DNA from: Halopseudomonas phragmitis | GTDB lineage: Bacteria > Pseudomonadota > Gammaproteobacteria > Pseudomonadales > Pseudomonadaceae | Length of the DNA: 64,000 nt | Assembly: GCF_002056295.1 (NCBI RefSeq) | Contig: NZ_CP020100.1 | Coordinates: forward strand, 2,069,501-2,133,500 | Direction: 5' to 3' | Shown: one piece after another, positions 46,781 through 55,460 of the stretch | Numbering within the stretch: position 1 is the first letter of the stretch | Layout: every line of letters starts with the position of its first letter | Program-made: the position numbers and the translations under genes | Notes under the pieces: generated by a model | Seen by the model: only the letters and a program-made list of their open reading frames with translations | What the model was told of the DNA's origin: nothing | Databases searched by the model: none

Positions 46781-47556
46781 TGCTCGAACTGACCAGCAGC
46801 GAGATCAGTCGCTGGGTTGCCAGCTATCTGTGGGTGCTGTTTCGCATCGGCGCGGTGCTGATGACCATGCCGGTACTTGGCACCCAGTTGCTACCCATGC
46901 GCATTCGCTTGTACCTGGCTCTTGCCTTGACCATTCTGATTGCTCCGCAGGTTCCTGTAGTACCGACGCTGGATGCGCTGTCATTGGCGACCTGGGTCAT
47001 CATTGCCGAACAGATTCTGATCGGCGCGGCCATGGGCTTTCTGCTGCAATTGCTGTTTCAGATCCATGTTTTGGCCGGCCAGGTGATCGCCATGCAGATG
47101 GGTCTGGGCTTTGCCTCAATGAACGACCCAAGCATGGGGATATCGGTGGCGGTTATCAGCCAGGTGTTCACTATGCTGGTGACCCTGCTGTTTCTGGCGA
47201 TGAATGGTCATCTGGTGGTAATCGAGGTGCTGGCCGAGAGCTTCACAACCCTGCCCGTTGGTCAGTCGCTGGTGGCGGCTGATTTTCTGACGCTGGTCCA
47301 GCGCTTTTCCTGGGTACTGGCGGCATCGCTGCTGATTGGTCTGCCGGCGGTCACTGCGTTGCTGATCGTCAACCTGTCGTTCGGGGTGATGATGCGGGCG
47401 GCGCCGCAGCTCAACATCTTCTCCATCGGTTTCCCGCTGACTCTGGTGTTTGGTCTCTTCATTCTCTGGGTGCTGCTGGGCAATGTGCTGGGGCAATACC
47501 ATGAACTGGCGGCTGAGGCTCTGATCTGGCTGCGTGAAATGGTGGGGGCGCGCTGA
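46780..47556 (+). CDS. fliR: Flagellar export gate protein FliR
   Basis: 258 aa, six helices. LFRIGAVLMTMPVLGTQLLP, AEQILIGAAMGFLLQLLFQI and GQVIAMQMGLGFASMNDPSM are conserved. Ends on the first base of flhB (TGATG). Confidence 0.95.
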   Translation: MLELTSSEISRWVASYLWVLFRIGAVLMTMPVLGTQLLPMRIRLYLALALTILIAPQVPVVPTLDALSLATWVIIAEQILIGAAMGFLLQLLFQIHVLAGQVIAMQMGLGFASMNDPSMGISVAVISQVFTMLVTLLFLAMNGHLVVIEVLAESFTTLPVGQSLVAADFLTLVQRFSWVLAASLLIGLPAVTALLIVNLSFGVMMRAAPQLNIFSIGFPLTLVFGLFILWVLLGNVLGQYHELAAEALIWLREMVGAR

Positions 47557-48695
47557 TGGCTGAGCAGCAGGACAGCAGCCAGGAACGCACCGAAGAGCCC
47601 ACGGCCAAACGGCTCAAGGATGCCCGGGACAAAGGCCAGATCCCGCGATCCAAGGAGCTCAATACCCTGGCGGTGGTGATTGTGGCCGCATTGGGCTTGC
47701 TGATGCTGGGACCGGGAATGGCCCAGAGACTGATGGATGTCATGGTCTACAACTTTGCCTTCGAACGTGAGGTGTTGTACGTCACCGACAGCATGGGCTG
47801 GCACCTGATGGCCTCGCTTGACCAGGGGCTGCGCTCGCTTGGGCCACTATTTCTGATGCTGCTGTTCGCTGCCTTGGGCGGTCCGATCCTGTTGGGCGGC
47901 TGGCTGCTCAGTGCCAAGTCGATGGCGCCCAAGTTTGAGCGGCTCAATCCGATTGCCGGGCTCAAGCGGATGTTCTCGCTCAAGGCGCTGGTTGAGCTGC
48001 TCAAGGCTCTGGCCAAGTTCCTGGTGGTGCTGACCGTGGCCTTACTGGTGCTCAACCTGCGCCGTGAAGATATGCTGTCCATGGCCAACGAGCCCTTGCC
48101 GATTGCCATCGTGCATGCCGGCTGGGTGCTGGGGACTTCATTGCTATTGCTGGCCTGTTCGCTGATTGTGATTGCGGCGGTGGATATTCCTTTCCAGCTT
48201 TGGGACAACAAGAAAAAGCTGCGGATGACCAAGCAGGAAATCAAGGACGAGTTCAAGGACACCGAGGGCAAACCCGAAGTCAAATCTCGGATCCGACAGT
48301 TGCAGAGGGAAATGGCCGAGCGGCGAATGATGAGTGAAGTGCCCAAGGCCGATGTGGTAATCACCAACCCGACTCACTATGCCGTGGCGCTCAAATACGA
48401 TCCGCTGAAATCGGGGGCGCCGGTGCTGGTGGCCAAGGGGGCGGACTTTCTGGCCCAGAAGATTCGCGAGATTGCCCAGGAGCACGACGTGGTAGTGCTT
48501 GAATCGCCACCGCTGGCGCGTGCGGTGTTCCACAGTACCGAACTGGAGCAGGAAATACCGGCCGGGTTGTACCTGGCAGTGGCCCAGGTGCTGGCCTATG
48601 TGTTCCAGTTGCGTCAGTACCGGGCTGGCCAGGGCAAGCGCCCAGGCCCGATGCCAGAGCCGAAAATTCCTGACGATCTGCGTCGGGATGAGTGA
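47556..48695 (+). CDS. flhB: Flagellar export switch protein FlhB
   Basis: 379 aa. Four membrane helices, then a cytoplasmic autocleaving domain with the NPTH site (VVITNPTHYAVALKYDPLKS) about residue 267. N-terminal SSQERTEEPTAKRLKDARDK is the family opening. It switches export from hook to filament proteins when FliK signals. Last gene of the fliL operon; converges on pomB with only 80 bases between. Confidence 0.95.
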   Translation: MAEQQDSSQERTEEPTAKRLKDARDKGQIPRSKELNTLAVVIVAALGLLMLGPGMAQRLMDVMVYNFAFEREVLYVTDSMGWHLMASLDQGLRSLGPLFLMLLFAALGGPILLGGWLLSAKSMAPKFERLNPIAGLKRMFSLKALVELLKALAKFLVVLTVALLVLNLRREDMLSMANEPLPIAIVHAGWVLGTSLLLLACSLIVIAAVDIPFQLWDNKKKLRMTKQEIKDEFKDTEGKPEVKSRIRQLQREMAERRMMSEVPKADVVITNPTHYAVALKYDPLKSGAPVLVAKGADFLAQKIREIAQEHDVVVLESPPLARAVFHSTELEQEIPAGLYLAVAQVLAYVFQLRQYRAGQGKRPGPMPEPKIPDDLRRDE

Positions 48696-48775
48696 TCGAT
48701 AGCCGTTTGTTGGTGCAGCTCGCGGCTTCGCGCCCTGGCGAAGTGAGGATCAGTCAGCGCCCGCGCCGCTTATTT

Positions 48776-49681
48776 TCAAGGTGCCGGCTGCACGTCCAGT
48801 TCACGTACCAGCTCACTCAGATCATCTTCCATCAATTGGCGCAGCTCGGCTTCATATTCGGCTGCCGGTCCTGACAGGTCGATAATGATCTCAACCCGAC
48901 GGTTCAGTGCCCGGTTGTCTGCACTGTCATTGCTGGTGCGCGGCCGGGTTTCGGCATAGCCCTGAACCCGAAGGCGTTCCGGGTTCACCGCCTGGCTGTA
49001 GAGCAGGGCGTTGGCCACCGATGAGGCGCGCGCGGCTGACAGATCCCAGTTGGACTGGAAGCGTGCGGTACTGATCGGGATGTTATCGGTATGACCTTCA
49101 ATGGTGATTTCGCCCGGTACCCTGGCTAGCACATCGGCTACCCTGTCGAGCATGTCGAGAAAGGCTGGGGTCATATCGGCTGAGCCAGATGGGAACGAGC
49201 CTTTTTCCTCGACCCGGATTACCAGACGTTGACGGTCCTGTTCCAGTTGCAGCCGGCCTTCAGTGATTTCGTGGCTGAGCAACTGTGCCAGGGCCTGCTG
49301 GGTGATTTCGAGCTGTTGGCGGGTTACATCGCTGACCTGGCTTTGCAGGCCGGCCTCCAGTTCGGCGCGCAGGGTCTCCAGTTGCGGTGCCTGCTCGGTG
49401 GTTTGCTGGCGCACACTGTCGACCGGCGTGGGTTCGGGGATGCCAGGCGAAAACTTGTCGAATATCGGGCTGGTACCCATGGGGATTTCCAGCGCCGGTA
49501 CTTCGCGTTGAACACCAAAGGCCTTGGACAACTCGCCGGCGATTTGCTTGAAGCGCTGGGCATCGATCTCGGAGAACGACAGCAGCAGCACGAAAAAACA
49601 CATCAGCAGCGACATCAGGTCAGCGAAGGTGACCACCCAGGGTGGCACGCCGGTCTTTTCTTCTTCCGGGGGCAGTTCCAT
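48776..49681 (-). CDS. pomB: Sodium-type flagellar stator protein PomB
   Basis: 301 aa MotB-family stator. The single helix PPWVVTFADLMSLLMCFFVL holds the ion-binding Asp21 and the Cys (MCFF) typical of PomB. The plug and linker follow (SPGIPEPTPVDSVRQQT), then an OmpA-type peptidoglycan-binding domain (ITIEGHTDNIPIS, LSAARASSVANALL, NRRVEIIIDLSG). Starts on the last base region of pomA. Sodium coupling is inferred from the close match to Vibrio PomB; the Pseudomonas MotCD system is the alternative. Confidence 0.88.
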   Translation of the reverse strand: MELPPEEEKTGVPPWVVTFADLMSLLMCFFVLLLSFSEIDAQRFKQIAGELSKAFGVQREVPALEIPMGTSPIFDKFSPGIPEPTPVDSVRQQTTEQAPQLETLRAELEAGLQSQVSDVTRQQLEITQQALAQLLSHEITEGRLQLEQDRQRLVIRVEEKGSFPSGSADMTPAFLDMLDRVADVLARVPGEITIEGHTDNIPISTARFQSNWDLSAARASSVANALLYSQAVNPERLRVQGYAETRPRTSNDSADNRALNRRVEIIIDLSGPAAEYEAELRQLMEDDLSELVRELDVQPAP

Positions 49682-50457
49682 CAGGCCGCGTCCTGTTCGC
49701 CGTCAGCATTGCGTTCACGTTTGTTCGGTGGCAGGTAGCTGCTCAACAGCTGTTCCACCACCCGAGGGTTGGTGCCTTCCTGGATAGCCAGGATGGCGTC
49801 CAGCCACAGCGCCTGCATGCGGGCTTCTTCGGTCATGCGCAGGTTGAGCTTGTCAGCGATGGGGATACAGATCATGGTTGCCAGCATGGCGCCGTACAGG
49901 GTGGTCAGCAGCGCCACCGCCATGGCCGGGCCGATGGCCTTGGGGTCTTCCATGTTTGACAGCATCTGCACCAGGCCTATCAGTGTGCCGATCATGCCCA
50001 TGGCTGGGCCAACATCACCCAGTGCGCTGAATACCTTGGCGCCCCAGCGGTTGCGGTCCAGAGTCAGCAGGCGCTCTTTTTCCAGAATCGCCTTGACGGT
50101 TTCCGGGGCATGGCCGTCGATCAGCAGTTGAACACCGCTTCTGAGAAAGGGTGAGTGGATTTCCCGCTCTTCCAGAGCCAGCAGCCCGCGCTTGCGGGCG
50201 ATATCGGCCAGTTCGACCAGTTCATCAATGCTTTCTTCGGTGTCCGGCAGGCGAAAGAAAAAGGCCCGGCCAGCTACCCGAATGGCGCCAATAAATTGGC
50301 TTATGCTGAATTTGGCCAGAACGACAAACAGGCTGCCACAAATAACTATCAGCAGCGCGGGAACATTGAAGAAAACTTCGGCCGAGGCGCCGAGAATGAT
50401 GGCTAGAGCGATGATTACTATTGCGCCTAAAAGGCCAATAAGTGTGGCGATATCCAC
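49681..50457 (-). CDS. pomA: Sodium-type flagellar stator protein PomA
   Basis: 258 aa, four membrane helices. MDIATLIGLLGAIVIIALAI, then LIVICGSLFVVLAKFSISQF, GDVGPAMGMIGTLIGLVQML and AIGPAMAVALLTTLYGAMLA match Vibrio PomA closely. Starts with GTG at 50457, eight bases after AGGAG; no ATG fits. Coupled to pomB by a one-base overlap. Forms the ion channel and pushes on FliG. I saw no clear FliA promoter upstream. Confidence 0.88.
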   Translation of the reverse strand: MDIATLIGLLGAIVIIALAIILGASAEVFFNVPALLIVICGSLFVVLAKFSISQFIGAIRVAGRAFFFRLPDTEESIDELVELADIARKRGLLALEEREIHSPFLRSGVQLLIDGHAPETVKAILEKERLLTLDRNRWGAKVFSALGDVGPAMGMIGTLIGLVQMLSNMEDPKAIGPAMAVALLTTLYGAMLATMICIPIADKLNLRMTEEARMQALWLDAILAIQEGTNPRVVEQLLSSYLPPNKRERNADGEQDAA

Positions 50458-50629
50458 GCTATCTCCTGGAGAGTAAATTCTTTTGGCAGAGGTTGAGAGT
50501 TGGGCAGGGTGTCTGGTTCTGGTCTTGTCGTAATTTTGACTATTCTAAGGCCCTGCCGGGCTCTTGGAAATGTGCTTTAGTCGTTGATGTCGTATACATT
50601 GTCTGTACTTACTTGGAGCGAGGTGATTG

Positions 50630-51346
50630 ATGGAAAGGGAATCCCGAATTGCGCTGGTGGCATTGCTGGTAGCCTTGGTTATGGCTGCTGCGCTGGCCTT
50701 TATGGCGATCAGTATCAAGACCGGCCTTTTGCAGTTTCGTGATGCTGACCGCATTGTCAGCGTCAAGGGTCTGGCCGAGCGTACCGTTGAAGCAGATCTG
50801 GCACTGTGGCCGATCAATTTCATAGTGGCTGGCAACAGTCTCGATCGCCTGCAGGCCGATATCGAAGCCCAACAGGACCTGATTCGGTCGTTCCTGTTGC
50901 TCAAGGGCTTTGCCGAGACCGAGGTACAGCTCTCGATGCCGAAGATCACCGATCAGCATTCCAATGTGTATGGCCAGACGCTGCCACCGGAGCGTTACCG
51001 GGCTGAGGTCACCGTGCTGGTGCGAACTGCTGAGGTTGAAAAGGTAAAAACCGGTATGCAAGGGGTAGGGGAGCTGGTCAAGTCTGGTGTTGCGCTAAGC
51101 CAGAGCTATGAATTCCAGCCGCGCTTTCTGTTCACCCGGCTGGAAACCATCAAGCCGGACATGATTGCTGACGCCACCCGCGATGCTCGCGCTGCTGCCG
51201 ATCAGTTTGCCCGCGATGCCAACGCCCAGGTCGGAAGTATTCGCCGGGCATCACAGGGTTATTTCTCGATTGAGGATGTCGACCCCTATACCCCGGAAGT
51301 CAAGCGCGTGCGGGTAGTTACCAGTATTGACTACAGTTTGGACTGA
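50630..51346 (+). CDS. SIMPL domain protein (DUF541)
   Basis: 238 aa. N-terminal membrane anchor or signal (IALVALLVALVMAAALAFMA), then a SIMPL domain: VSVKGLAERTVEADLALWPI, FLLLKGFAETEVQLSMPKIT and QFARDANAQVGSIRRASQGY. SIMPL proteins sit in the periplasm or inner membrane and have been linked to oxidative-stress or membrane functions without clear mechanism. Start at ATG 50630 following GAGCGAGGTG. Confidence 0.85.
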   Translation: MERESRIALVALLVALVMAAALAFMAISIKTGLLQFRDADRIVSVKGLAERTVEADLALWPINFIVAGNSLDRLQADIEAQQDLIRSFLLLKGFAETEVQLSMPKITDQHSNVYGQTLPPERYRAEVTVLVRTAEVEKVKTGMQGVGELVKSGVALSQSYEFQPRFLFTRLETIKPDMIADATRDARAAADQFARDANAQVGSIRRASQGYFSIEDVDPYTPEVKRVRVVTSIDYSLD

Positions 51347-51441
51347 ATTTCCAGGTCGCGGACTTTGGTGCCTCGTTTGATGGGGCGCCGTGTCTTGGTA
51401 GATGTTCGGTACTCGACCTTCTAAGGCGTCTCTGATATTTT

Positions 51442-51456
51442 TGTTATGTTATAACA
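51442..51456 (+). promoter_or_regulatory. Zur box upstream of COG0523 gene
   Basis: TGTTATGTTATAACA: a 15-base palindrome with one mismatch to the usual Zur operator TGTTATANTATAACA. It ends 22 bases before the ATG, a position suited to repression when zinc is sufficient. Confidence 0.82.
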
Positions 51457-51478
51457 AATTTTATCCGTGAGATTTGCC

Positions 51479-52693
51479 ATGAATACTTCAGTAAAAGCGT
51501 TGCCGGTCACTGTGCTGTCCGGCTTTCTCGGGGCGGGTAAAAGTACTCTGCTCAACCAGATTCTGAAAAACCGCGAGAACCGCCGGGTTGCGGTGATCGT
51601 CAACGACATGAGTGAGATCAATATCGACGGCAGCGAAGTTCAGCGTGATGTCAGTCTCAATCGCGCTGAGGAAAAGCTGGTAGAGATGAGTAATGGCTGC
51701 ATTTGCTGCACTCTGCGCGAAGATCTGTTGGAGGAAGTGGCCCGTCTGGCTGCCGAGGGGCGGTTTGATTACCTGTTGATCGAGTCGACCGGCATTTCCG
51801 AACCGTTGCCGGTCGCTGAAACCTTTACCTTCCGTGACGACCAGGGGCGCAGTCTGTCCGATCTGGCGCGTCTGGATACCATGGTCACTGTAGTCGATGG
51901 GCTGAATTTCCTGCGTGATTATCAGGCCAGTGACAGCCTGGCCAGTCGTGGCGAGACTCTGGGGGAGGAAGACGAGCGCTCGGTGACTGATCTCTTGATC
52001 GAGCAGGTCGAATTTGCCGATGTCATTCTGGTCAGCAAGGTGGATCTGATTTCCTCTGCTGAACGTGAGGAGTTGATTGCCATTTTGCGCAGCCTCAATG
52101 CCGAAGCCGAGATAGTGCCGGCGGTGATGGGCCAGGTTCCGCTGGACAAGGTGCTGGATACCGGTCGTTTCAGCTTTGAGCGAGCCTCGCAGGCGCCGGG
52201 CTGGTTGAAGGAAATGCGCGGTGAGCATGTGCCGGAAACCGAAGAGTACGGCATCGCCTCTGGCGGCTTCCGGGCCCGGCGGCCGTTCCACCCGCAACGG
52301 TTTTTCAATTTCCTTAACCGCACCTGGGAAAACGGCCGATTGCTGCGTTCCAAAGGTTACTTCTGGCTGGCCAGCCGGCCGGAAGAGGCCGGGAGCTGGT
52401 CGCAAGCTGGTAGCCTGATGCGTTACGGCTATGCCGGGCGCTGGTGGCGGTTCGTGCCACGCCAGTATTGGCCGCAGGATGAGGAGAGCCAAACGCTGAT
52501 CGAAGGCAAGTGGCAGGGTGAGTTTGGTGATTGCCGCCAGGAGCTGGTGTTCATTGGTCAGAATATCGACTTTGAACTGCTTGAGCGCGAATTGCAGGCC
52601 TGTCTGCTGACGGATGCCGAAATGGCCTATGGCGCTGAACAGTGGTTGAGTCTGCCTGACCCGTTCGGTCCATGGACCGAGGCAGCGGCCTGA
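51479..52693 (+). CDS. COG0523 GTPase zinc metallochaperone (ZigA/YciC type)
   Basis: G3E-family GTPase, 404 aa. Walker A GFLGAGKST (15-23), the metal-binding CICC motif (Cys74, 76, 77 in NGCICCTLRE), the switch ESTGISEPLPVAETF and the base motif SKVDL. C-terminal CobW_C region (FHPQRFFNFLNRTWENGRLL, FVGQN-like FIGQNIDF). These supply metal to selected zinc enzymes under zinc starvation; the Zur box agrees. ATG at 51479; the frame to 51467 is not needed. Stop overlaps the DUF1826 start. Confidence 0.92.
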   Translation: MNTSVKALPVTVLSGFLGAGKSTLLNQILKNRENRRVAVIVNDMSEINIDGSEVQRDVSLNRAEEKLVEMSNGCICCTLREDLLEEVARLAAEGRFDYLLIESTGISEPLPVAETFTFRDDQGRSLSDLARLDTMVTVVDGLNFLRDYQASDSLASRGETLGEEDERSVTDLLIEQVEFADVILVSKVDLISSAEREELIAILRSLNAEAEIVPAVMGQVPLDKVLDTGRFSFERASQAPGWLKEMRGEHVPETEEYGIASGGFRARRPFHPQRFFNFLNRTWENGRLLRSKGYFWLASRPEEAGSWSQAGSLMRYGYAGRWWRFVPRQYWPQDEESQTLIEGKWQGEFGDCRQELVFIGQNIDFELLERELQACLLTDAEMAYGAEQWLSLPDPFGPWTEAAA

Positions 52694-53343
52694 TGTTAGC
52701 CCCGGTTATTGCCTTGTACCCGCGTCAGGTCCTGGGCCAGGAGGTCGACAGTCTGCTGACGATCTTTGCCGACGATGTCAATCTGGCGCTCTGGCAGCGT
52801 GGCCTGCCATTGCACCTGCAGCGTTTTGCCGAGACCCTGCTAAACCAGCCAGGGGATGTCGCCGAGTCGATGACGCTGGAGTTGGAGTCTGGCAGTGATG
52901 CCGAGCCGGATTTGCGGACGCTGCTGATGGATGCACGGGATCTGGCTCATCATTCGGCCTTTGTTGCCGATGTGGCCTATCTGGTACGGATGTTCGCCTG
53001 CCTGTTCGATGCCCGTCGGGTTGGCTTGCGGGTGCGTACGCTGGACAAGGCCATGTGCCCGCGCTGGCATGTCGATCAGGTGCCGGTACGCCTGATAACC
53101 ACCTATGCTGGCCCTGGCTCAGAGTGGTTGGCTGAGGGTGATTTGCCACGCCGGCGTCTGGGACATCCCGGCTGCGACGAGTTCAATGAGTTGCCGCCGG
53201 CCGGGCGAATGCAGCCGGGTGAAGTGGGCTTGCTCAAGGGTGAGCGCTGGGCTGGCAATGAGGGTCGAGGTATTGTGCATCGTTCACCGCAGCCCTCGGC
53301 AGGTCAGCGACGGCTGATGTTGACGCTCGACTGGCTGGGGTGA
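52693..53343 (+). CDS. DUF1826 protein, putative Fe(II)/2-oxoglutarate-type fold
   Basis: 216 aa soluble protein, start ATG overlapping the metallochaperone stop (TGATG). DUF1826 proteins commonly follow COG0523 genes in Zur-regulated operons. The sequence shows Cys122, His126-x-Asp128 (RWHVDQVPVRLITTYAG), distal His196 and Arg206/207 (IVHRSPQP...QRRLMLTLDW). The HxD...H...about 10...R spacing is that of Fe(II)/2-oxoglutarate oxygenases. Biochemical role unknown; this reading is my inference. Confidence 0.8.
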   Translation: MLAPVIALYPRQVLGQEVDSLLTIFADDVNLALWQRGLPLHLQRFAETLLNQPGDVAESMTLELESGSDAEPDLRTLLMDARDLAHHSAFVADVAYLVRMFACLFDARRVGLRVRTLDKAMCPRWHVDQVPVRLITTYAGPGSEWLAEGDLPRRRLGHPGCDEFNELPPAGRMQPGEVGLLKGERWAGNEGRGIVHRSPQPSAGQRRLMLTLDWLG

Positions 53344-53357
53344 AGGCGGCTTGCACT

Positions 53358-53545
53358 CATGGATTGCCACGGGCCTGCGGCCCTCGCAATGACGGGGGAG
53401 GGACGTGGGCACGGTGACGGGGGTGAAGCAGCCCATACGCGGGCATGCGCACCCCACCACCGTCATTGCGAGAAGCAGGGGGCGGCCATCCGCCGACGAA
53501 GCAATCCATACGCAGGTGGCTTAGCCTCCGTGGCAATCCAGCAAG
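53358..53545. repeat. Dispersed repeat cluster, copy 5
   Basis: Units TGGATTGCCACGGG...CGCAATGACGG (53358-53393), GTCATTGCGAGAAGC...AAGCAATCCA (53462-53509) and a partial GTGGCAATCCAGC near 53530. They fill the spacer between the DUF1826 gene and the convergent hydrolase. Confidence 0.7.
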
Positions 53546-53554
53546 GTTGCACGC

Positions 53555-54328
53555 TCAACGGCCGGTAATGAAGGCGTCAATCAGGGCCGGCCACTGCTGC
53601 AGGTCTGCATTTGAGTTGGCGATTATCAGTTCATTGTTCGGTAGCCATCGGGCCAAGCCTTGGGCCGTACTCAGCGGGTGAATGTCGTCGTCACCCCAGG
53701 CCAGGATCAGGGCTGGTATAGACAGTTGCTGCAGTGCAGCAGGTGATGGCAAATCGGAAGCGGCAGCGCCCTGCAGTATGTTGATCAGGTTGTTCTGGGT
53801 AAAACCGGCCAGCTCATCCAGCATCAGGCCAGCCAGCTCTGAGCGACTGTTTCGCAGCCAGGTTGGCAAGGGCGGGAAGCGGCGCGAGGCCTTGACCAGT
53901 CCGGCTACGCCCTGGCGGCGCAGCAGTTCAATCATCTTCTGATAACGTAGAACCTGGTGCGGACGACTGTCCCAGGCGGTTGGCGGCAGCGCCAGGACCA
54001 GATGACTGACTCGTTGCGGCTGTTGCAGAGCTGCATGTAACGCTGTGGCGCAACCCATGGATTGACCGCCGAGAGCAAAGGGCTCGCTGCTACAGGTTTG
54101 CTCGGCGACCCGCAGCATCTCGGTAGCCAATTGTGTCCACTGGCAGACCTCTGGCGTGTCGGCTGCGCAGGACTGTCCATGTCCGCGGGCATCGTAGCGG
54201 ATCCGTCGCAGTTGACCGTCTGCGGCTGGGTGGAACCAGCCGCAGGCACTCTCCAGCGTCATGCTGCCGAACAGCCCATGCGCCCAGACCAGTGCCGGGC
54301 CATCACCCTGTGTTGCAATATTGAGCAT
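53555..54328 (-). CDS. Alpha/beta-fold hydrolase (unknown substrate)
   Basis: 257 aa. Oxyanion motif AHGLFGS near residue 16, nucleophile Ser in LGGQSMGC, acid in AWGDDDIHPLS. The catalytic histidine expected near the C-terminus is not evident: the tail reads IIANSNADLQQWPALIDAF, so the usual GHxxxxE motif is missing. Start ATG 54328 with AGGGAA upstream; a GTG one codon earlier is possible. Divergent from the next hydrolase; 78 bases apart. Confidence 0.75.
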   Translation of the reverse strand: MLNIATQGDGPALVWAHGLFGSMTLESACGWFHPAADGQLRRIRYDARGHGQSCAADTPEVCQWTQLATEMLRVAEQTCSSEPFALGGQSMGCATALHAALQQPQRVSHLVLALPPTAWDSRPHQVLRYQKMIELLRRQGVAGLVKASRRFPPLPTWLRNSRSELAGLMLDELAGFTQNNLINILQGAAASDLPSPAALQQLSIPALILAWGDDDIHPLSTAQGLARWLPNNELIIANSNADLQQWPALIDAFITGR

Positions 54329-54406
54329 CACTGTTCCCTAAAGCGGCTTGGGGGCCGTGCCCGGCTCTGTGTAGACTGGCGCATCGATTCAGTCAGGTGT
54401 TTTGTC

Positions 54407-55279
54407 ATGCAATTGTTGCCTTGGTCCCATGATACCTCTGCCGGTTTTGCCTTGCGCGGCTGGCATACTCCGCCAAGCGGCAAGCCGCTGCTGCATTTTC
54501 TTCACGGTAACGGGTTCTGCACCCGGACTTATGAGCCGATGCTGGAGCCGCTGGCTGAGCACTTTGACCTGTGGTTGTGCGACCTGCAAGGTCATGGTGA
54601 GAGTGACCACGGTGGGCGCTTTGTTGGCTGGAACCGCAATGCCGAGCTGGCAGTGGAAGCCTTCGAATATGGTCGCCAGCGTTTCGGCGAAGTACCCAGA
54701 GTGGCCTGCGGGCATAGCTTTGGTGGGGTGTTAACCAGCCTGATTCTGGCTGCTCACCCAGGGTTGTTCGAGCGGGCGGTGCTGCTTGATCCGGTACTGT
54801 TTCCCATGCACCTGATAGGTCTGCGCACCAGTCTCAGCCTGCTCGGCCTGCGCCGTAACCCGATGTCGCAGGCGGCGCGGGCGCGTCGGCATCACTGGCC
54901 GGATCGTGACAGTGCCTATGGCGCCTTGCACGGTCGCGGGATCTTTCGTGGCTGGGATGAGGCGGCATTTCGTGCCCACATCGAACATGCCCTGCAGGAT
55001 CACCACGAGCAAGGTGTGGAGCTCAAGTGCCGGCCCAGCCGCGAAGCCGAGGTATTCGACTCCATGCCCAGGCGCCTGTGGCCGTCACTCAAACGGATTC
55101 AAACCCCAACCCTGCTGATTCATGGTGACAAGACCTATCCCTTTGTCATTCAGGCCGCGCACAGGCTTAAGGCTGTGAATAGTCGGGTCCGGGTGCAGAA
55201 TCTGCCCGGTGGGCATTGTTTCATGCAGGAAGCGCCGCAGATTGCTGCCAGCGAGGTGTTGGCTTTTCTGGGGTTGTAA
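54407..55279 (+). CDS. Alpha/beta-fold hydrolase, esterase or lipase-like
   Basis: 290 aa. HFLHGNGFCTRTYEPMLEPL (oxyanion), DLQGHGESD, nucleophile in ACGHSFGGVL, acid in LIHGDKTYPF, and catalytic His in NLPGGHCFMQEAP: the full triad of a hydrolase. ATG at 54407; the frame runs open back to 54062, antisense to the preceding gene. Substrate unknown. TTTGTC precedes the ATG with only a weak AGG ribosome site. Confidence 0.78.
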   Translation: MQLLPWSHDTSAGFALRGWHTPPSGKPLLHFLHGNGFCTRTYEPMLEPLAEHFDLWLCDLQGHGESDHGGRFVGWNRNAELAVEAFEYGRQRFGEVPRVACGHSFGGVLTSLILAAHPGLFERAVLLDPVLFPMHLIGLRTSLSLLGLRRNPMSQAARARRHHWPDRDSAYGALHGRGIFRGWDEAAFRAHIEHALQDHHEQGVELKCRPSREAEVFDSMPRRLWPSLKRIQTPTLLIHGDKTYPFVIQAAHRLKAVNSRVRVQNLPGGHCFMQEAPQIAASEVLAFLGL

Positions 55280-55460
55280 CCGACTGTCGTCATCCAACCC
55301 ATCCTCGAGCAACCGAGTAGTTTTCCGTATTGATGCGCAAGCTCTCGGTTTCGGGAAGTAAGGCCAGAGACTGCTGCTCAGTATATTGGGTGTTGCTGTT
55401 GTTCTGATACCGAGCGATAAGTAAAGTCGCTAGCAAGCAAACTTGCGATAAGGTGAATGA

